A stretch of 64,000 nucleotides of DNA from contig OX465113.1 in the NCBI GenBank assembly GCA_949987565.1, positions 8,756,899-8,820,898 on the forward strand, given 5' to 3'. The notes under the pieces are model-generated. The model worked only from the letters and a program-made list of their open reading frames with translations, was not told where the DNA came from and made no database searches. Made by a program: the position numbers and the translations under genes. This document shows, in pieces, positions 33,268-45,109 of this stretch; position 1 is the stretch's first letter; each line of letters starts with the position of its first letter. Source of the DNA: Luidia sarsii. Its lineage: Eukaryota; Echinodermata; Asteroidea; Paxillosida; Luidiidae.

Positions 33268-33867
33268 CGAGAGAGGGTCACCCTCCTGTTAATTTTGAAG
33301 CGCCCGCCCCGGCACTGATCCACAGATAGATATAAATCTAAATGCATGTTAATTATAGCCGAGCGTTTTCTTACTGGCGCCCCTACCCTAGCCTATAAGC
33401 GAAGGCGATGTGACTCTTTTGGAAGTGCACCATCTGATGAGGGCTGGGCCCAATTTCATAGAGCCGCTTAAGCGTGAAAATCTGCTAAGCAGGAAAAGTC
33501 TTCCTCGTGTTAGCAAGGATTACAAGCTGCCCTGCAATGTGATGTCCATTGCTTTTTACTTGTATTCCACTCGTCTTTACTTAGCGTGAAACAAAAGTGA
33601 AGTTTGGGTTGGCAAGGGGATCCTGTGGCTCCTGACTTTTTGCACTTAAGCGGCGCTATGAAATTGGCACCTGGAGAGCTCAGACGCCAAGAGCGCCGGG
33701 TGTGGTGGATTCAGATGTCCTGGCTACCCACACGGACACGTAAGCACGTACTTGTCACTGTATCAACAGTCCGGCGGGCAAAAGTGTCCTGCTGACGGGT
33801 GGATTTACAACATTGTGAACTCAACGATGACGAATCGATTGGATTTCTTGTAAAAAACAAAAATAAA
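33268..33867 (+). other. 3'UTR of the CARD/UBL gene with poly(A) signal
   Basis: AATAAA at 33862-33867, about 600 nt after the stop codon, is the first clear poly(A) signal downstream. The UTR is mostly occupied by a MITE (33446-33669). Confidence 0.5.
33446..33669. mobile_element. MITE, second copy of the GGGCCCAATTTCATAG family
   Basis: Left end GGGCCCAATTTCATAGAGCC, right end CGCTATGAAATTGG. Same family as 31218-31464, inserted in the opposite orientation judging from the internal sequence (GCAGGAAAAGTCTTCCT here, AGACTTCTCCTGCTTAG there). Confidence 0.8.
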
Positions 33868-34284
33868 TCTAGATCTTGGAATACACTTACTTATTTAATT
33901 GGTGGAATGTAGGGACAACTAAGCTGATGGAAAATAATCAAAGAATATGGCATGGAAACTTCAATGCGAAAAAAGTAAAAGAAGTACTAGCTTCAGAAAC
34001 TATGAACTGCTTGACAAACTGACGAGGCTTCAGATATCTATTGTAAGAAGAATCTAGGGAAAATCTTATGAAAATTGACCGGCTTCGAAATCTCCTCGCG
34101 ATGCGCCCTGAAGCGATCTACACGCGTACTGCCTGTGGGCTCAGCCATGACAGTTGTACTGTTGTAGCACAGGCTACTTGACGGGACTTCTCAATCCGGC
34201 CCAAAACATGCACCGAATTGGATTGCTGTGCGCAGGCATGGGATGATGTCATGCTACCTTATTTCGGTAAATGCGGACAGTTGA

Positions 34285-34361
34285 GCCCGCTGGACATCTG
34301 AGTCCGCCACACCGGTATACGGCAAAACCAGAGGTCTCGGGTTCAAGTTCCCACCTAGTCA
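34285..34361 (+). repeat. tRNA-derived remnant (SINE-like), 3' half
   Basis: Contains CCAGAGGTCTCGGGTTCAAG, a good B-box (GGTTCAAGTTCC), and shares AAAACCAGAGGTCTCGGGTT with 41575-41602. The 5' half does not fold as a tRNA. Confidence 0.45.
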
Positions 34362-34492
34362 AAAGTGTGCTTTTTATTCATAGTTAGCTTTTGCTTATTT
34401 TTGCTTGAGGAATTAAACAGACTACAGTAGTTTCGCGGGACTATTAGGAATGAGTGGTTAAAACCGCCGACTACAAATGCATTCGACTGATT

Positions 34493-34810
34493 AAAGGCCC
34501 TACACAACATTGGTTAGATCGAAAAACAGAATTTTTCACAGATTTACATGAAACTTATACAGTTTGAAGATGGTTATAGTAGAAACCTCGCACTGAAATA
34601 TTTCTGCCTAAAATGTTGTATTTTGGGATAAAAGATTAAAAGACATCGTTTACGTCTCACCGAGATCTGAACTATTTTTCGGAACAGTACGGTGTTGAAA
34701 TGCTGCATTTTTGCGAAACAAATGAAGCGGTTTTCATGATTTTCTCGAGACTCGGTTGGCAGATTGAGCTGAAAATTTCAGAGGTGTGCTATTTCATGCA
34801 TATGTTGGAT
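34493..34810. repeat. dispersed repeat (TTAAAGGCCC-type), copy 1
   Basis: Starts with TTAAAGGCCCTACACAACAT and continues with a segment matching 43254-43370 (CAACATTGG...AGATCG...CACAGATTT...CAGTTTG.AGATGGT). Non-coding. Confidence 0.6.
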
Positions 34811-35113
34811 CAGACAACGTATGGATGCTATTCTTTGACCTCGACCAATGTTGTGTAGGGGCTTTAATGAACAAATCGAATACTGCAAGAAAAGTGAACA
34901 ATGTAAATACAAAATATGTAGACAATGGTGTCTTTAGTATCTGCATGTTTATTGTACTTTCGATTTGATTCATCATTTTGCACCTAATATAAGACGGCCT
35001 GTTGGATAAATGTAAACAAAACTCTCTGTAGTCAATATATCCGAATATTTTAATTCAGTTCATCAATTCAATAACACTTATTTCGGTGATATACAAAATA
35101 TATACAAACCGGT

Positions 35114-35575
35114 AAAATGGACACCCCTGTTGGGTATCACTTCAATCTCCCTGATCATTCGATATCAGATATGAGTGTACTGGGCATAGAATCTCTTGGT
35201 CACCGTAGTAATGCTGTCCGTCTTAGCCGTGAGAAAATGTGGATGAAGCGTCTTCGGACTATTCAACCACATGGTCTCAACATCCAGAAGGGTAATGACT
35301 AACACCATGCAGCTTTCTGATAATCCTTCTTTTGTGTTCACTCCTCCACACTTCTGTCTTTGATCCCCCTTCTCACTAATCCCTACCTTACTCCTTGCCC
35401 TTCCCTTTGATCTCTCCCTACCAGCTTTACTCTTTGTCCTTTGTTTCTCATCCGTGTCCTACTCACTCTCTTCCCCCTTCCTTCGTGTACATGTATCTGT
35501 TTAGTCCTTGTCACTATGCCTTTGAGAAAGGTCCTGCTAGGATCGAAACGTCAGGCCCACTAAATTTTAATATTT
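35114..35575 (+). mobile_element. Penelope-like element 3' fragment
   Basis: Opens with the last 61 codons of the Penelope ORF (MDTPVGYHFNLPDHS...), intact to its stop at 35302. It is followed by the 3'UTR and the terminal hairpin motif at 35519-35557. 5' truncated. Close to the full element at 58714-62152, so it is a fairly young copy. Confidence 0.9.
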
Positions 35576-36350
35576 ATTTCCATAGACTCTCCAAAATTAT
35601 ACATACCAAAATACATCCAGCGAATCAAACGTAGGTAAATGTGAATACCACACATACTTGATATTTCATTACTGTTTATATCGTGCAAAGGCAAAGGAAG
35701 ACATACTTTTTTTTCATTGGAGCAATCGATTTGAGTTCGTGATGTTTAAGGTTGAGGTGGCGAAGAAAGGGCAAACACGCGTGACATTTACTTTTTTCCT
35801 TGAATGCAGCCGTACAAAAAGAAAAGAAAAGAGGATCCACGTTTGCCGGAAAACATCCTAAGAGCCCGTGATTCGTGACCTTTGATAAGGCTGGAGTTGG
35901 ACTCTTCCATTTGGGGCGGTGTGTGGGCCGCGCGGTTTCTTTGCCCGATAGTCAGCCCCCAAATGGAATGGTCTGTAAACGAAGCCATTTAGCAATGCGT
36001 TGGTGCGAAACCACACCGTGGACTGTTCATTAGGAATGAACAATCGGTGCCAGAGCTGAGGATTTCATGTTAATCCTCATTACAGCACTGTATATTTTGC
36101 TTTTGTTAATAAAAATAGACGTTTTTTTTCCATCTCTGATGAATTTGTTACGATTGTCATCAACTAAAGGTAGACTATAACTATAGAATGATACACTCAT
36201 TGATCGATTAGTGATACCCCCATTGATCGATTACTTCTGTAAACTAAACGAAACTTGCTTTCCATTGTTCTCACTTATCAGAACATTTTTTTTGTTTTAC
36301 AGTGCACTAATTATACTGATATCTTTAACGAATATCAAAATATTTGGCAG

Positions 36351-36390
36351 GGCCTGACGTTTCGATCCTATAGCAGGACCTTTCTCAAAG
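36351..36390 (-). mobile_element. Penelope terminal hairpin motif, reverse, isolated
   Basis: GGCCTGACGTTTCGATCC...CAGGACCTTTCTCAAAG on the plus strand is the reverse of the terminal motif. The rest of the terminal repeat is not recognisable. Confidence 0.75.
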
Positions 36391-36413
36391 CCAGAATGAC
36401 AAGAACAACGAGA

Positions 36414-37935
36414 AATATATGTCTGTTGTGAAACAGAGCATAAAGCTTTTCCGCTTCTGTTTTTAACAAGTCATAGAATAGCCCCATTCCTACTCCAAAA
36501 CGCATGTACATATTTTGTGCACAAAGCCTATGGGACTCGAGTGTGGTATTCAAAAATTCATAAAAAATATAAACAATGGTCCTTCGGTTCCAAACTTTAG
36601 ATTTGGAATGTCTAGCACAATAGCTAACTACATACCAAATTTCGAGATGATCGGCCAATGCCTTATATGTGTTTTAAAATCACACATTTTGATGACGTCA
36701 TGATTGCGTAACGACATTTTGGCTCCGGAAGGTGTTTCTAAACCATGTCCCCAATAGATATCAAAGAAAAAATGAAAAAAATCTCGCTCCGTTGGCCAAA
36801 TATGCTCATTTCAATGTGAAAATCTGAAAAGTTCATGACCTCATAAATATTCATGAGAAGACGTCACGGTCAATTGATGGCAATTTTTGGATACCCCTTT
36901 TCCCAACTTAGATACAGTGCAAAGTTGAAACCAAACGAACTTGTACTTTTGCTTTTAATGGATTTTGACATTTGCTCCTTTAAAGCAAGGTCACGTGACA
37001 CGTGATGGCGTCATGATGATATCAAGGTGTTTAGGATCAATTTCAGCATGGGCTTTATGCATTTGCCACGTTTGAAAAAAATCCAAGTCTGTTCAATGAC
37101 TAAAGTCGTGCTTACAAAACCCCTGTGCATTGTCTATGGGCTTTGGGGGAGAAGAAGAAGAAACTAGAGATTTATGTCTGTTTGCTAACAGAACATAACG
37201 CTTTTCCGCATCTGGTTCTCTTAATAAAAAACAAAAACAAAATATTGACATCAGCGGGATTCGAACTCGGAACGTCAATTTCTACACCAAAACGCACGTG
37301 CATATTTCGTGCACAAAGTGTATGAGACTTCATTATAACATTAAACAAATCATAATAATTCTGAACAATGGTCGATTGTTTCCAAACTCAGGATTTAGAA
37401 TGTCTAGCCCAATAGCTAAATGCCTAGCAAATTTCGAGATGATTGATTTTTGGCAAATATGCGTTTTAAAAACACGCATTTTGATGACGTCACGATTTCG
37501 TCATGGCATTTTGGCCCCGGAGGGTGTTTATAAACTACATCCCCAATAGATATAATCGAAAAAATGAAAAAAATCTTGCTCCGTTGACCAAATATGCTCA
37601 ATTGAATGTTAAAATCTTAAAAGTTTATGACCTCATTAATATTCATGAGATGACGTCACGATCAAATGAGGGCAATTTTTGGATACACCTTTTCCCAACT
37701 TAGATATACTGCAAAATTGAAACCAAACGAACTTGTACTTTTGCTTTTATTGGAGTTTGAAATTTGTCCCTTTAAAGCGCTGTCACGTGACACGTGGTGA
37801 CGTCATGAAGTTTTAAAGACAACTGTGCACAACTTCAGCATGGGCTCTATACATTTGCAAAGTTTCAAAAAAATCCAAGTGTGTTCAATGGCCAAAGTGG
37901 CGCTTACTAAAACCCTGTACGAAGTCTATGGGATT
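36414..37935. repeat. two tandem copies of a ~0.75-kb repeat
   Basis: Copy 1 is about 36414-37145 and copy 2 about 37165-37935. Shared landmarks: GAATGTCTAGC.CAATAGCTA, CATTTTGATGACGTCA, ATATTCATGAGA.GACGTCAC and CGAACTTGTACTTTTGCTTT. Divergence is moderate. No convincing ORF. Both contain CRE-like TGACGTCA sites. Confidence 0.85.
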
Positions 37936-37974
37936 ATTCCGACCAGAAAAAGAAGAAAAAAAAAATCAGAACAA

Positions 37975-38070
37975 CAACAATAGCTTTTCCGCTACGCGGC
38001 GGAAAAGCTAAAAAAAAAGCTGAACAACAGATATAGCTTTTCCGCTTCCCTGGAAGCGGCGGAAAAGCTA
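37975..38070. repeat. pair of short hairpins, TAGCTTTTCCGC/GCGGAAAAGCTA
   Basis: TAGCTTTTCCGC pairs with GCGGAAAAGCTA at 37980-38010. A second hairpin with a longer inner stem (CTTCC.../GGAAG) lies at 38032-38070. Related GCTTTTCCGC starts occur in the tandem repeat at 36445 and 37200, so these hairpins probably mark that element's end. Confidence 0.7.
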
Positions 38071-38274
38071 AAAATAGAAATAAGTAGGAGGGGGGTAGAG
38101 AGTGAATAGGACACGGATGACAATGAGGGCAAAGAGGAAAGATGGTAGGGTAAGATCAAAGGGAAAGGCGAGGATTTTTTTTTAATGAAAGTCGCCCAAC
38201 AAAATGTCCTAGAAGGCCACTCAAGGTGAGGGCTGAAAGAAAGTAATAAAGAGAAGAACCAGGAGCATAATAGA

Positions 38275-38526
38275 TCAGGAGGAAGAAAGATGAACGTTTA
38301 TGTTACGTTTGAATTGGGACAAGTTATAAGAAAGGGGGAAACAGGTTGCAGGTAGAGAATTCCAAAGTGTGGCAGTGCGCGGGAAGAAGCTAGAAGAGTA
38401 CCGCTTAGTATTGGCTTCAGGTGCCATAACTGTATTATGGGTGCGTACGCGAAGAGAAGCGCGTGGTGCGAGCATTGGGACGATCTTGGGGAACTGAGGC
38501 AGAAATGCCTTTGGAGCATCGTCCAT
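38275..38526 (-). mobile_element. non-LTR retrotransposon C-terminal fragment
   Basis: The minus-strand reading includes SSSFFPRTATLWNSLPATC and SQFKRNINVHLSSS, the usual last ~60 residues of a LINE ORF2. The same family occurs on the plus strand at 44040-44340. A reversed Penelope UTR piece flanks it at 38095-38165. Confidence 0.75.
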
Positions 38527-38879
38527 GCTAATACCTGTGGGATAAGGCCAGTGAGGCCACCGAGCGACGGTGAGGTAGAGGTTCTAAGGAAGAGGATGAA
38601 GGAAGAATCGGGTAGAGGTTGATGAGCAGAGGGAGGGGAAATATGGATAGTCTGCAGGATGCGCGGGATGCAAAACCATGCTTTGGAACACTCACTAAAA
38701 ACGGACAGTCGTTGCCAACCTTATTACATTTTTTTTAGGGTTTCATTTTTATCTGACCTTTAGCTTGGGGAATTCGGGTCAATTAGTGGCACTGTGTGGC
38801 ACAAAAACAATGTGTTGAGTACATACCCCCATCGCCCATAAACAGAATGATAAAAAGCTAAATCCAATACAATAGTTGT

Positions 38880-40720
38880 AAAAGTTGTTTCCATCTCCGT
38901 AGATGGAATTTGTTACGATTGTAACCAAGGTAGAATGATGCTTAACAAAAGAAACTCGTTTTCCATTGTTCTCAATACATTTTTAGTAGTAACATTTTAC
39001 AGTACTCAGTGATAACTCTAAATGAATGACATAATTTTAAATAAGCGGAATGTTGGTGTGAATGGAATGTATATAATTATTATGTTTTATATTCATGTTT
39101 GATTTTCATGTTTGATTTGAAAATGTGGTTGGTTGTTCTATACCTTCCAACTGCCAAAGTCTCGTTTGGTGAGATGAAAATTAGATTGAGTGACCAAAAT
39201 AGAACACTGATAGCTGTACTACCCTGGTAAACGTGCAGTCACATAATACGGCCCCTTAATGCGAAACCCAGACTTTGGAACACTCATTAAAAAAACGGAC
39301 AGTCGTTATCATCCTTGATTCATTTCAGAGGATTTCATGTTTATCTGACCCTTAGGGGAAATCGTGTCAATGAGTGATACGGGTACGATGCCAAATTAAT
39401 ACCATCAGTATTGGCTGCGGCCGCCATCTTGTAAAATACCTCAATAGCGTCAAAATGTTCAATTAAATCTAAAGTGAATACTTATCATTATGAGTATTAC
39501 TAGAAAGGATTGGAGTAATTATCGAAATAAAGGCTTAGTTATTACCTCAAAATGCCCGTCGTACTATCTTACCCACACCAGTGATCTCATCATGAAAAAT
39601 CGTTTCAAAGTACACATTCTAAGAAAAGAGGTTAAATTCAATGAAGATGTATTCTAACTCTTACCCACAAACTAAGATTAATTAATGTATCTATAGATGT
39701 AAGAATAGTGCATAAATAATACAGAAATAACTCAGGCGTACCTGTGAGAATGCATTTAAAAAAAAACAATACTCCGGGGAGCGCGTATTCAAACTACACG
39801 TAGAGGGCGCCTCGCAAATATTTCCATATCCGTAGATAGAATTGTTTACGATGATAACTAAGGTAGAATGATACAATTATTGATTAGTACATTCATTGAT
39901 CGAAGCCCTCTGTAAACAAAAGAAATTTACTTTCCATTGTTCTCAATACATTTGAAAGATATTCATAAACATTAGAATGAATTAATTGTACAAAAGATAA
40001 AGGGAAAAATAAGCATGGAGGCATCTTCAAGAAGCCGAGGCTTGTAGTGAAGTGCCTTATTACAAAACGGTAAACAATAAAGACAAATAGTACATAAATG
40101 TGACCCGGCACAGCATAATGAGGAATAACCCCGCTTTTGATATTTTGAGGTTTTCTAATGATGTAAAAGAGTATACCATTAGCTTTCAAATGATATAAAA
40201 ATAATTATAATATACTCTAATACTTAATATTTCCGAAAAAAGAAAAAAGAAAGAAAATTGATTTGTAATCGAATTGTGAAGATACTTTAACTTCAGGCGT
40301 TGTTTACTCAAAAAGTGTTTTGGTGGGATGTTTCTCATGTCGTTGTGCCGGGTCACAAATTTTGAAAAGCTTATTGCTGAAACAATAATGAGAAAAACAA
40401 ACTATTTCAGATACTGGAAGAACAGAGCTCTTTTATGAGCATTTTGGATTTTTTGTTTTAACATTTTACCATACGCCAATCATATACGGATATCTTTAAT
40501 TGAATGACACATTTTGAAATGACACCTCTCAATGGATTGTTTGTGTGAATGGAAGAGATCATATTATGCTTTATATTCAGGTTTGATTTCTGAGTTTGGT
40601 TGGTTCTTTGAAACCTGCAATTGACACAGTCTCGTTTGGTGAGACGAAATTTGATCCAGTGGCCGCTAGAACAATGATAGCTGCAATTGCAAGGATTCGG
40701 TGAACAAATATAGTGTACAC
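38880..40720. repeat. diverged direct repeats, AT-rich
   Basis: TTTCCAT.TCCGTAGAT followed by TTTCCATTGTTCTCAATACA occurs at 38890-38985 and 39825-39950, and in weaker form at 36130-36290. TTTATATTCA.GTTTGATTT plus CAGTCTCGTTTGGTGAGA recur at 39085-39180 and 40570-40660. This looks like an old tandem duplication split by a MITE. No genes. Confidence 0.65.
40099..40357. mobile_element. 259-bp MITE
   Basis: Ends TGTGACCCGGCACA (40099) and TGTGCCGGGTCACA (40344-40357) are perfect inverted repeats. The interior is AT-rich and non-coding. Confidence 0.75.
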
Positions 40721-40729
40721 AGTAGAATA

Positions 40730-41320
40730 AAATACATTTTATCGATATTTTGCGATATATTATCTATTTTATCTATTATATGATTCTTAAATGGGTGTGG
40801 AAATATTAGTCTACATTCAACCGGATTTTTAATTTAGTCGTGTTAGATACTTAAAACTCTTGCACTATACTGATTATCATAGATATATCATGATATTTTA
40901 TTATATATTATTTATCATAAATATATTATATTTATTATATATTATATATTATAATTTATTGAGTGGTGACATGACTATATTATGTACCCATAAATTATAG
41001 TGCATTTTAGTCGTGTTAAATGATATATTATATCGAATGGTAACATTACACAGATCATCTAAATGTGCACCCATAATTATAGTATTTCAGTCGTGTTAAA
41101 TACTGGAACTATTATATAATATTGAATGGTTACATTACACATATCAATGTATATCTATTATGTGGACTAACATGTTTAATTTACTCGCGTTTATAGGATT
41201 ACCGATCAGTCAATATGTGCATCCTCACTTTATTCCCTACCAAATTTATCAATTTCATCAATAATTCCAATCTATAATGGAATATTTCAGATAGTCTTAC
41301 TGCTCATATCTATTAGGACT
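40730..41320. other. very AT-rich stretch
   Basis: Dominated by ATATTATATT-like words, densest at 40890-40970. A ~60-bp word set (CATTTTAGTCGTGTTAAAT, TGGTAACATTACACA) repeats about three times between 41000 and 41150. No gene. Confidence 0.6.
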
Positions 41321-41547
41321 CGTTAAAACAAAAATTAAACAGATTTCAGCGCAACGTAAAAAGCTGCATCCACTTTGTGTGATCCCCGAGCTGCTGTAGC
41401 CAGGTTTACAACAATTGGTTGTTTGCATCTTAATGAAAGCGGGGGTGTGATCCCTGGAGATATACAGCAGTTAATGGTTAATTGCTTCTGACTGGCGCCA
41501 CCACCATGGCAAAGACTAGTTACCTGTTAGGAATACCACCATCTAAG

Positions 41548-41619
41548 GGCTGGATAGCTAGATGGTAAGACCACTGGCACGTAAAACCAGAGGTCTCGGG
41601 TTAAATTCCAGGTCCAGTC
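41548..41619 (+). repeat. tRNA-like sequence, probably a SINE head
   Basis: 72 nt with a pairing acceptor stem (GGCTGGA/TCCAGTC, one G-T), an A-box TAGCTAGATGG and a B-box-like GGTTAAATTCC (one base off). The anticodon arm is distorted (CTGG...CCAG with an oversized loop), so a functional tRNA is unlikely. The upstream 41370-41450 belongs to a dispersed repeat. Confidence 0.5.
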
Positions 41620-43250
41620 AAAGTTTTCTTTTCCATTTTAAAGATTATTTTGTTTACATTTCCCCAGTATTACTTTATTTAATTTATATTTAACGTAAAA
41701 GTGATACAAAAATAAGAAACGTTCAGGTGAAGTAAAAAATAAAAATCATGTTTTGGGGACCCGCTTGGATTTGTTTTATTTTTTGGCAGTAAGAACCACC
41801 GAAAAAGTCCACAAATTCATCGGTTAATGCAATACACCACTAATTAAGCACTAAATATGTTCAGTTCTCATGGGCAGCTTGTCTTTCATTTTAAAATTAT
41901 CTTTGAACATCTCTACGTGTCCATAATTGTATTATTTGCTTTTAAGTCATAATAAAATGACGTTCAATAAAGTGACGGTCGTGTTCGGACCAACAAACTT
42001 GGTTTTATCAAACTGTTTTAACTGTTGCTAAAGTTGTGCTTCCTCGTGACGAATAATAATTACCAAATGCCACTGGATATAGAGCTCATAAAAAGCATAC
42101 TTTTACCTGATAATGATCGTTCAAAGGATTGACTTACCAACAACGTTTGTGAACGTGTGTCAACGAGCGCATAACCTAATACCCACACTTACTTAACTTA
42201 CGGCCTGCGTGTGTGAAACGTCTTTCGACGACCTCGCCGTAAAGTACGACGTATACCAACGAGGTTCAGCGTGCTCTTTATACAAAACCTACCGTAACGT
42301 ATTCGACGTACGACAGCGCATTCGCATTTATTTCGTTTTCATACGTGCGACAGGGTCATAATACGTGCTTCGTTGTGTATCGTGTAATATTGTATGCTGC
42401 ATATGCAGTCCAGGCTTGTATGCAGACACTTCGTATGCGTTACGACTCCTCTACTACGGTTTGACTTTACAGCTATAGGTAAATATTGTACAGAATTCCG
42501 TGAAGAGAAAATTGAATAAAGATGAGTTTATTTCAGTTCGGCTTTGAGGCAAAGAGGAATTGTCCTAAAAGGCCCTGACATAAAAGAGAATGAGCCTACT
42601 GATAAAGTAGAAAACTCGAGCAGTGGCGAGAACGCTCGGGTGGGGTCCGTGGGTGTGAGCGGTGCCCAAGCCCCCACGACCCCCGGCCATAAATTATGGC
42701 GTGCTCGCTCGCGCACCAAAACAACGACAAACACGGCAACGTCGCGTGGGAAACCTCGACTACGCCTACGACTATAAGGCAAAGGACAAAGGACAAAGGG
42801 GAAAGTAGGTTTTCTGTTGTTCGGCAAACTCGAATCCCTAGTCTTATTAATTCTCTTGTACCGTTTTTTTTAGGTTTGTTATTCCCCCCCAAAGCCTACA
42901 TGTGCATTTGAACGTGAAAGACTCGTTAGTCTTACTTTCTTGCAGCTTAAAGGCCCAATACAACATTGGGAAGATCGGAAAGCTTAGTTCACAATTACAG
43001 TACTGGGACAAAGAAACAGAGATATTATGAGCAATTCAGGGAATCGGAGAAGTTCCAAACCCCCACACAGAGAAGACTTGTGTGACTCGAGACTGTTATT
43101 TAGAAATTAGTACCAAAAATTTGTAGCAAACTGCTGACTAAGATGACCTGCAATATATAAATCTCAAAAGCTTTGAGAAAGGTCCGGCTATGATCGATGA
43201 TTCGCACTTACGTTATGATTTTAAATGATTCGGACCCACTGGGTCGATCT
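41620..43250. other. intergenic region, no gene recognised
   Basis: Mostly AT-rich. 42530-42910 has open frames on both strands but no recognisable domain and poor codon character. A TTAAAGGCCC-type repeat starts at about 42947. A decayed Penelope terminal motif lies at 43172-43200. Confidence 0.4.
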
Positions 43251-43400
43251 TAAAGGTCCAATACAACATTGGGAAGATCGGGAAACATCGATGTCCACAG
43301 ATTTCCTTCTAATTTACACAGTTTGTAGATGGTCATGATAGAATCCCTGTGTTGAAGAAATCTTACGGTCTGGGACGCTGTACTTCTCGAGAAATCTTCA
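43250..43400. repeat. dispersed repeat (TTAAAGGTCC-type), copy 3
   Basis: TTAAAGGTCCAATACAACAT, then TGGGAAGATCG, matches starts at 34493 and 42947. Confidence 0.6.
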
Positions 43401-43672
43401 CTCAAACATCGAAAAATAACTTATTACTCGCGTGTAATAAATAATTTCTTACACTACAGAACGGTGCGAAAACCGTGACGTTTTTTGTTTGCCTTTTTCT
43501 ACTTTCTCAGATTACCATTTGCCGCTGCATGGCGCCTTTTGCATCTCTGTTTTGATTGGTGAAGACTCTTGCATATATGAATATCGCATCAGCAACCAAA
43601 ACGTTAGCAAGTGTCAAGACAAGACAGCTTAGTGGAGCAGAGTTCCAAAGGCGCTCGGGCGTGCGAGTTGTT

Positions 43673-44000
43673 CGCGTATTTTTGTTTTACACCGCAGCCA
43701 TGTTTTTTTTTGCTATTTTCGTGAAAATCCGCGCTTGAAAAGAGACTAGCCCTGCGTTACAAGATCACACAGTGCAGCTGAACATTATTAACAGCAGCTA
43801 TAAATTTGCAATTAACAAGACATCTCACATGTCTGTGTTAAACTACAGCTACGACAACAGCCAGTCACATTCCGCCCCTGCACAAGAAATGCCAACTGAC
43901 TGATCTCGTAACGCAGCACTGCATGTGGTCTCTTTTCAAGCGCGGATTTGCACGAATACAGTGAAAAACCCATGGCTGCGGTGTAAAAAAAGAATACGCG
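43673..44000. mobile_element. ~330-bp foldback/MITE
   Basis: Left arm CGCGTATT...TTACACCGCAGCCATG (43673-43702) pairs with CATGGCTGCGGTGTAA...AATACGCG (43971-44000). Pairing continues inward (CCGCGCTTGAAAAGAGA with TCTCTTTTCAAGCGCGG, CTGCGTTAC with GTAACGCAG). Confidence 0.8.
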
Positions 44001-44039
44001 AGTGGTTGGTGGTGTAGTCTTCTTCGTGCGTTGGTTTGG

Positions 44040-44340
44040 TGTTTATTAAACTATAGTCTCCTCGCTCTTGAGCAATCGCGACTATCATTTTCGGCTATTG
44101 GTCTTGGTTTTCCATGGCGTATTCTTTCAATCCCCCTTGGCCTAGCCTCCGGTGCATCACGTATGCACCCATATGCAGTTGTGGTTCCTAAAGCCAATAC
44201 TAAGCGGTACTTCTCTAGCTTCTTCCCGCGCACTGCCGCACTATGGAATTCTCTACCTGCAACCTGTTTCCCCCTTTCTTAATTATGAGTACTTGTCCCA
44301 ATTCAAACGTTATACAAACGTTCATCTCTCTTCCTCCTGA
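44040..44340 (+). mobile_element. non-LTR retrotransposon C-terminal fragment
   Basis: The plus-strand reading has SSFFPRTAALWNSLPATCF, and in the next frame LSQFKRYTNVHLSSS. It is homologous to 38275-38526 and has a frameshift near 44280. Confidence 0.75.
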
Positions 44341-44945
44341 TCTAGTTTGCTCGTGATTCTTCCTCTTACTCCTTTCTTTTAGCCCTCATCTTGAGTAGTA
44401 TTTTGGGCGACTTTCATAAAAAAACCTACTTGCAACAAAACAAGTTTCACTCCTACAAAGTAGAGGTATGAAATAGCCCCGAGTAACCAAGCAATCAATT
44501 GTAAAATAAAAAAACCAACCAGAACTTTTAGCCCTCTTCTTTCTGCCAAACTTTACATTGTGTTTTCTTCGGTTACGTCCTACTGAAATAATGGCCTCGA
44601 AGCTGTGCGCATTCTGTGCAACAATATTATTTTGGGAAAAATGTTCTTGTCACGTGTACTATGCGCATGATCAGATCTCAGACCATACATGTACTTGTTC
44701 ATTTTTTTTTTTTTGGGGGGGGGGGGTGTCTTGCCTATGGCCTCCCGTCTGTGTGTTAACAAACAATTGCAAAAAAAAAAAAAACATGGATGAGAATTGG
44801 AGGACTCGGACTGTAGAAACCCCAGAAAGTCTCGTTAAGAATGACGGAGGGGGGGGGGGGGGCTTGGGTTAGGTCTTCACGGCCATTCTCTGCCTCTCTG
44901 CTCAATTAATGGACGTAAGACTTCCCTCCAGCCTCTTTAAAATGG
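44341..44945. other. upstream region of the Ras-like gene
   Basis: No gene. Contains T/G and poly-A runs (44700-44790) and a G run (44851-44862). TTTAAAAT at 44936-44943 is a possible TATA-like element for the GTPase gene. Confidence 0.35.
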
Positions 44946-45002
44946 GGTGATCCGTGAGGTCTGGTCTCAGAAGACGGTCCGGCAAGACAACGACAACATC
45001 GC

Positions 45003-45040
45003 TGAGAGAAAGAGAGAGAGAGAGAGTGAGAGAGAGAGCA
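45003..45040. repeat. GA dinucleotide repeat in the GTPase leader
   Basis: AGAGAGAGAGAGAGTGAGAG-type purine tract about 70 bp before the start codon; a GAGA-like element. Confidence 0.75.
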
Positions 45041-45109
45041 GCAGCGTCAGCAGACTTGTATCTGATTCAAGCTCCCTGGTGGCAGCGATCCCGCCTAGAA
45101 GACAGAGAG

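Larger units (their letters stand above)
33870..35110. other. intergenic region with repeat remnants
   Basis: No gene. Holds a tRNA-like remnant (34285-34361) and a copy of a dispersed repeat beginning TTAAAGGCCCTACACAACAT (34493-34810). Related copies start near 42947 and 43250. Confidence 0.5.

Noticed and set aside
41548..41619. Functional tRNA gene
   Set aside because: Acceptor stem, A-box and B-box-like parts are present, but the anticodon arm does not fold normally and a related remnant exists at 34285-34361, so a SINE or pseudogene is more likely.
42528..42911. Short gene in 42.5-42.9 kb
   Set aside because: Open frames of under 100 codons on both strands without a domain, biased composition or splice sites I trust.
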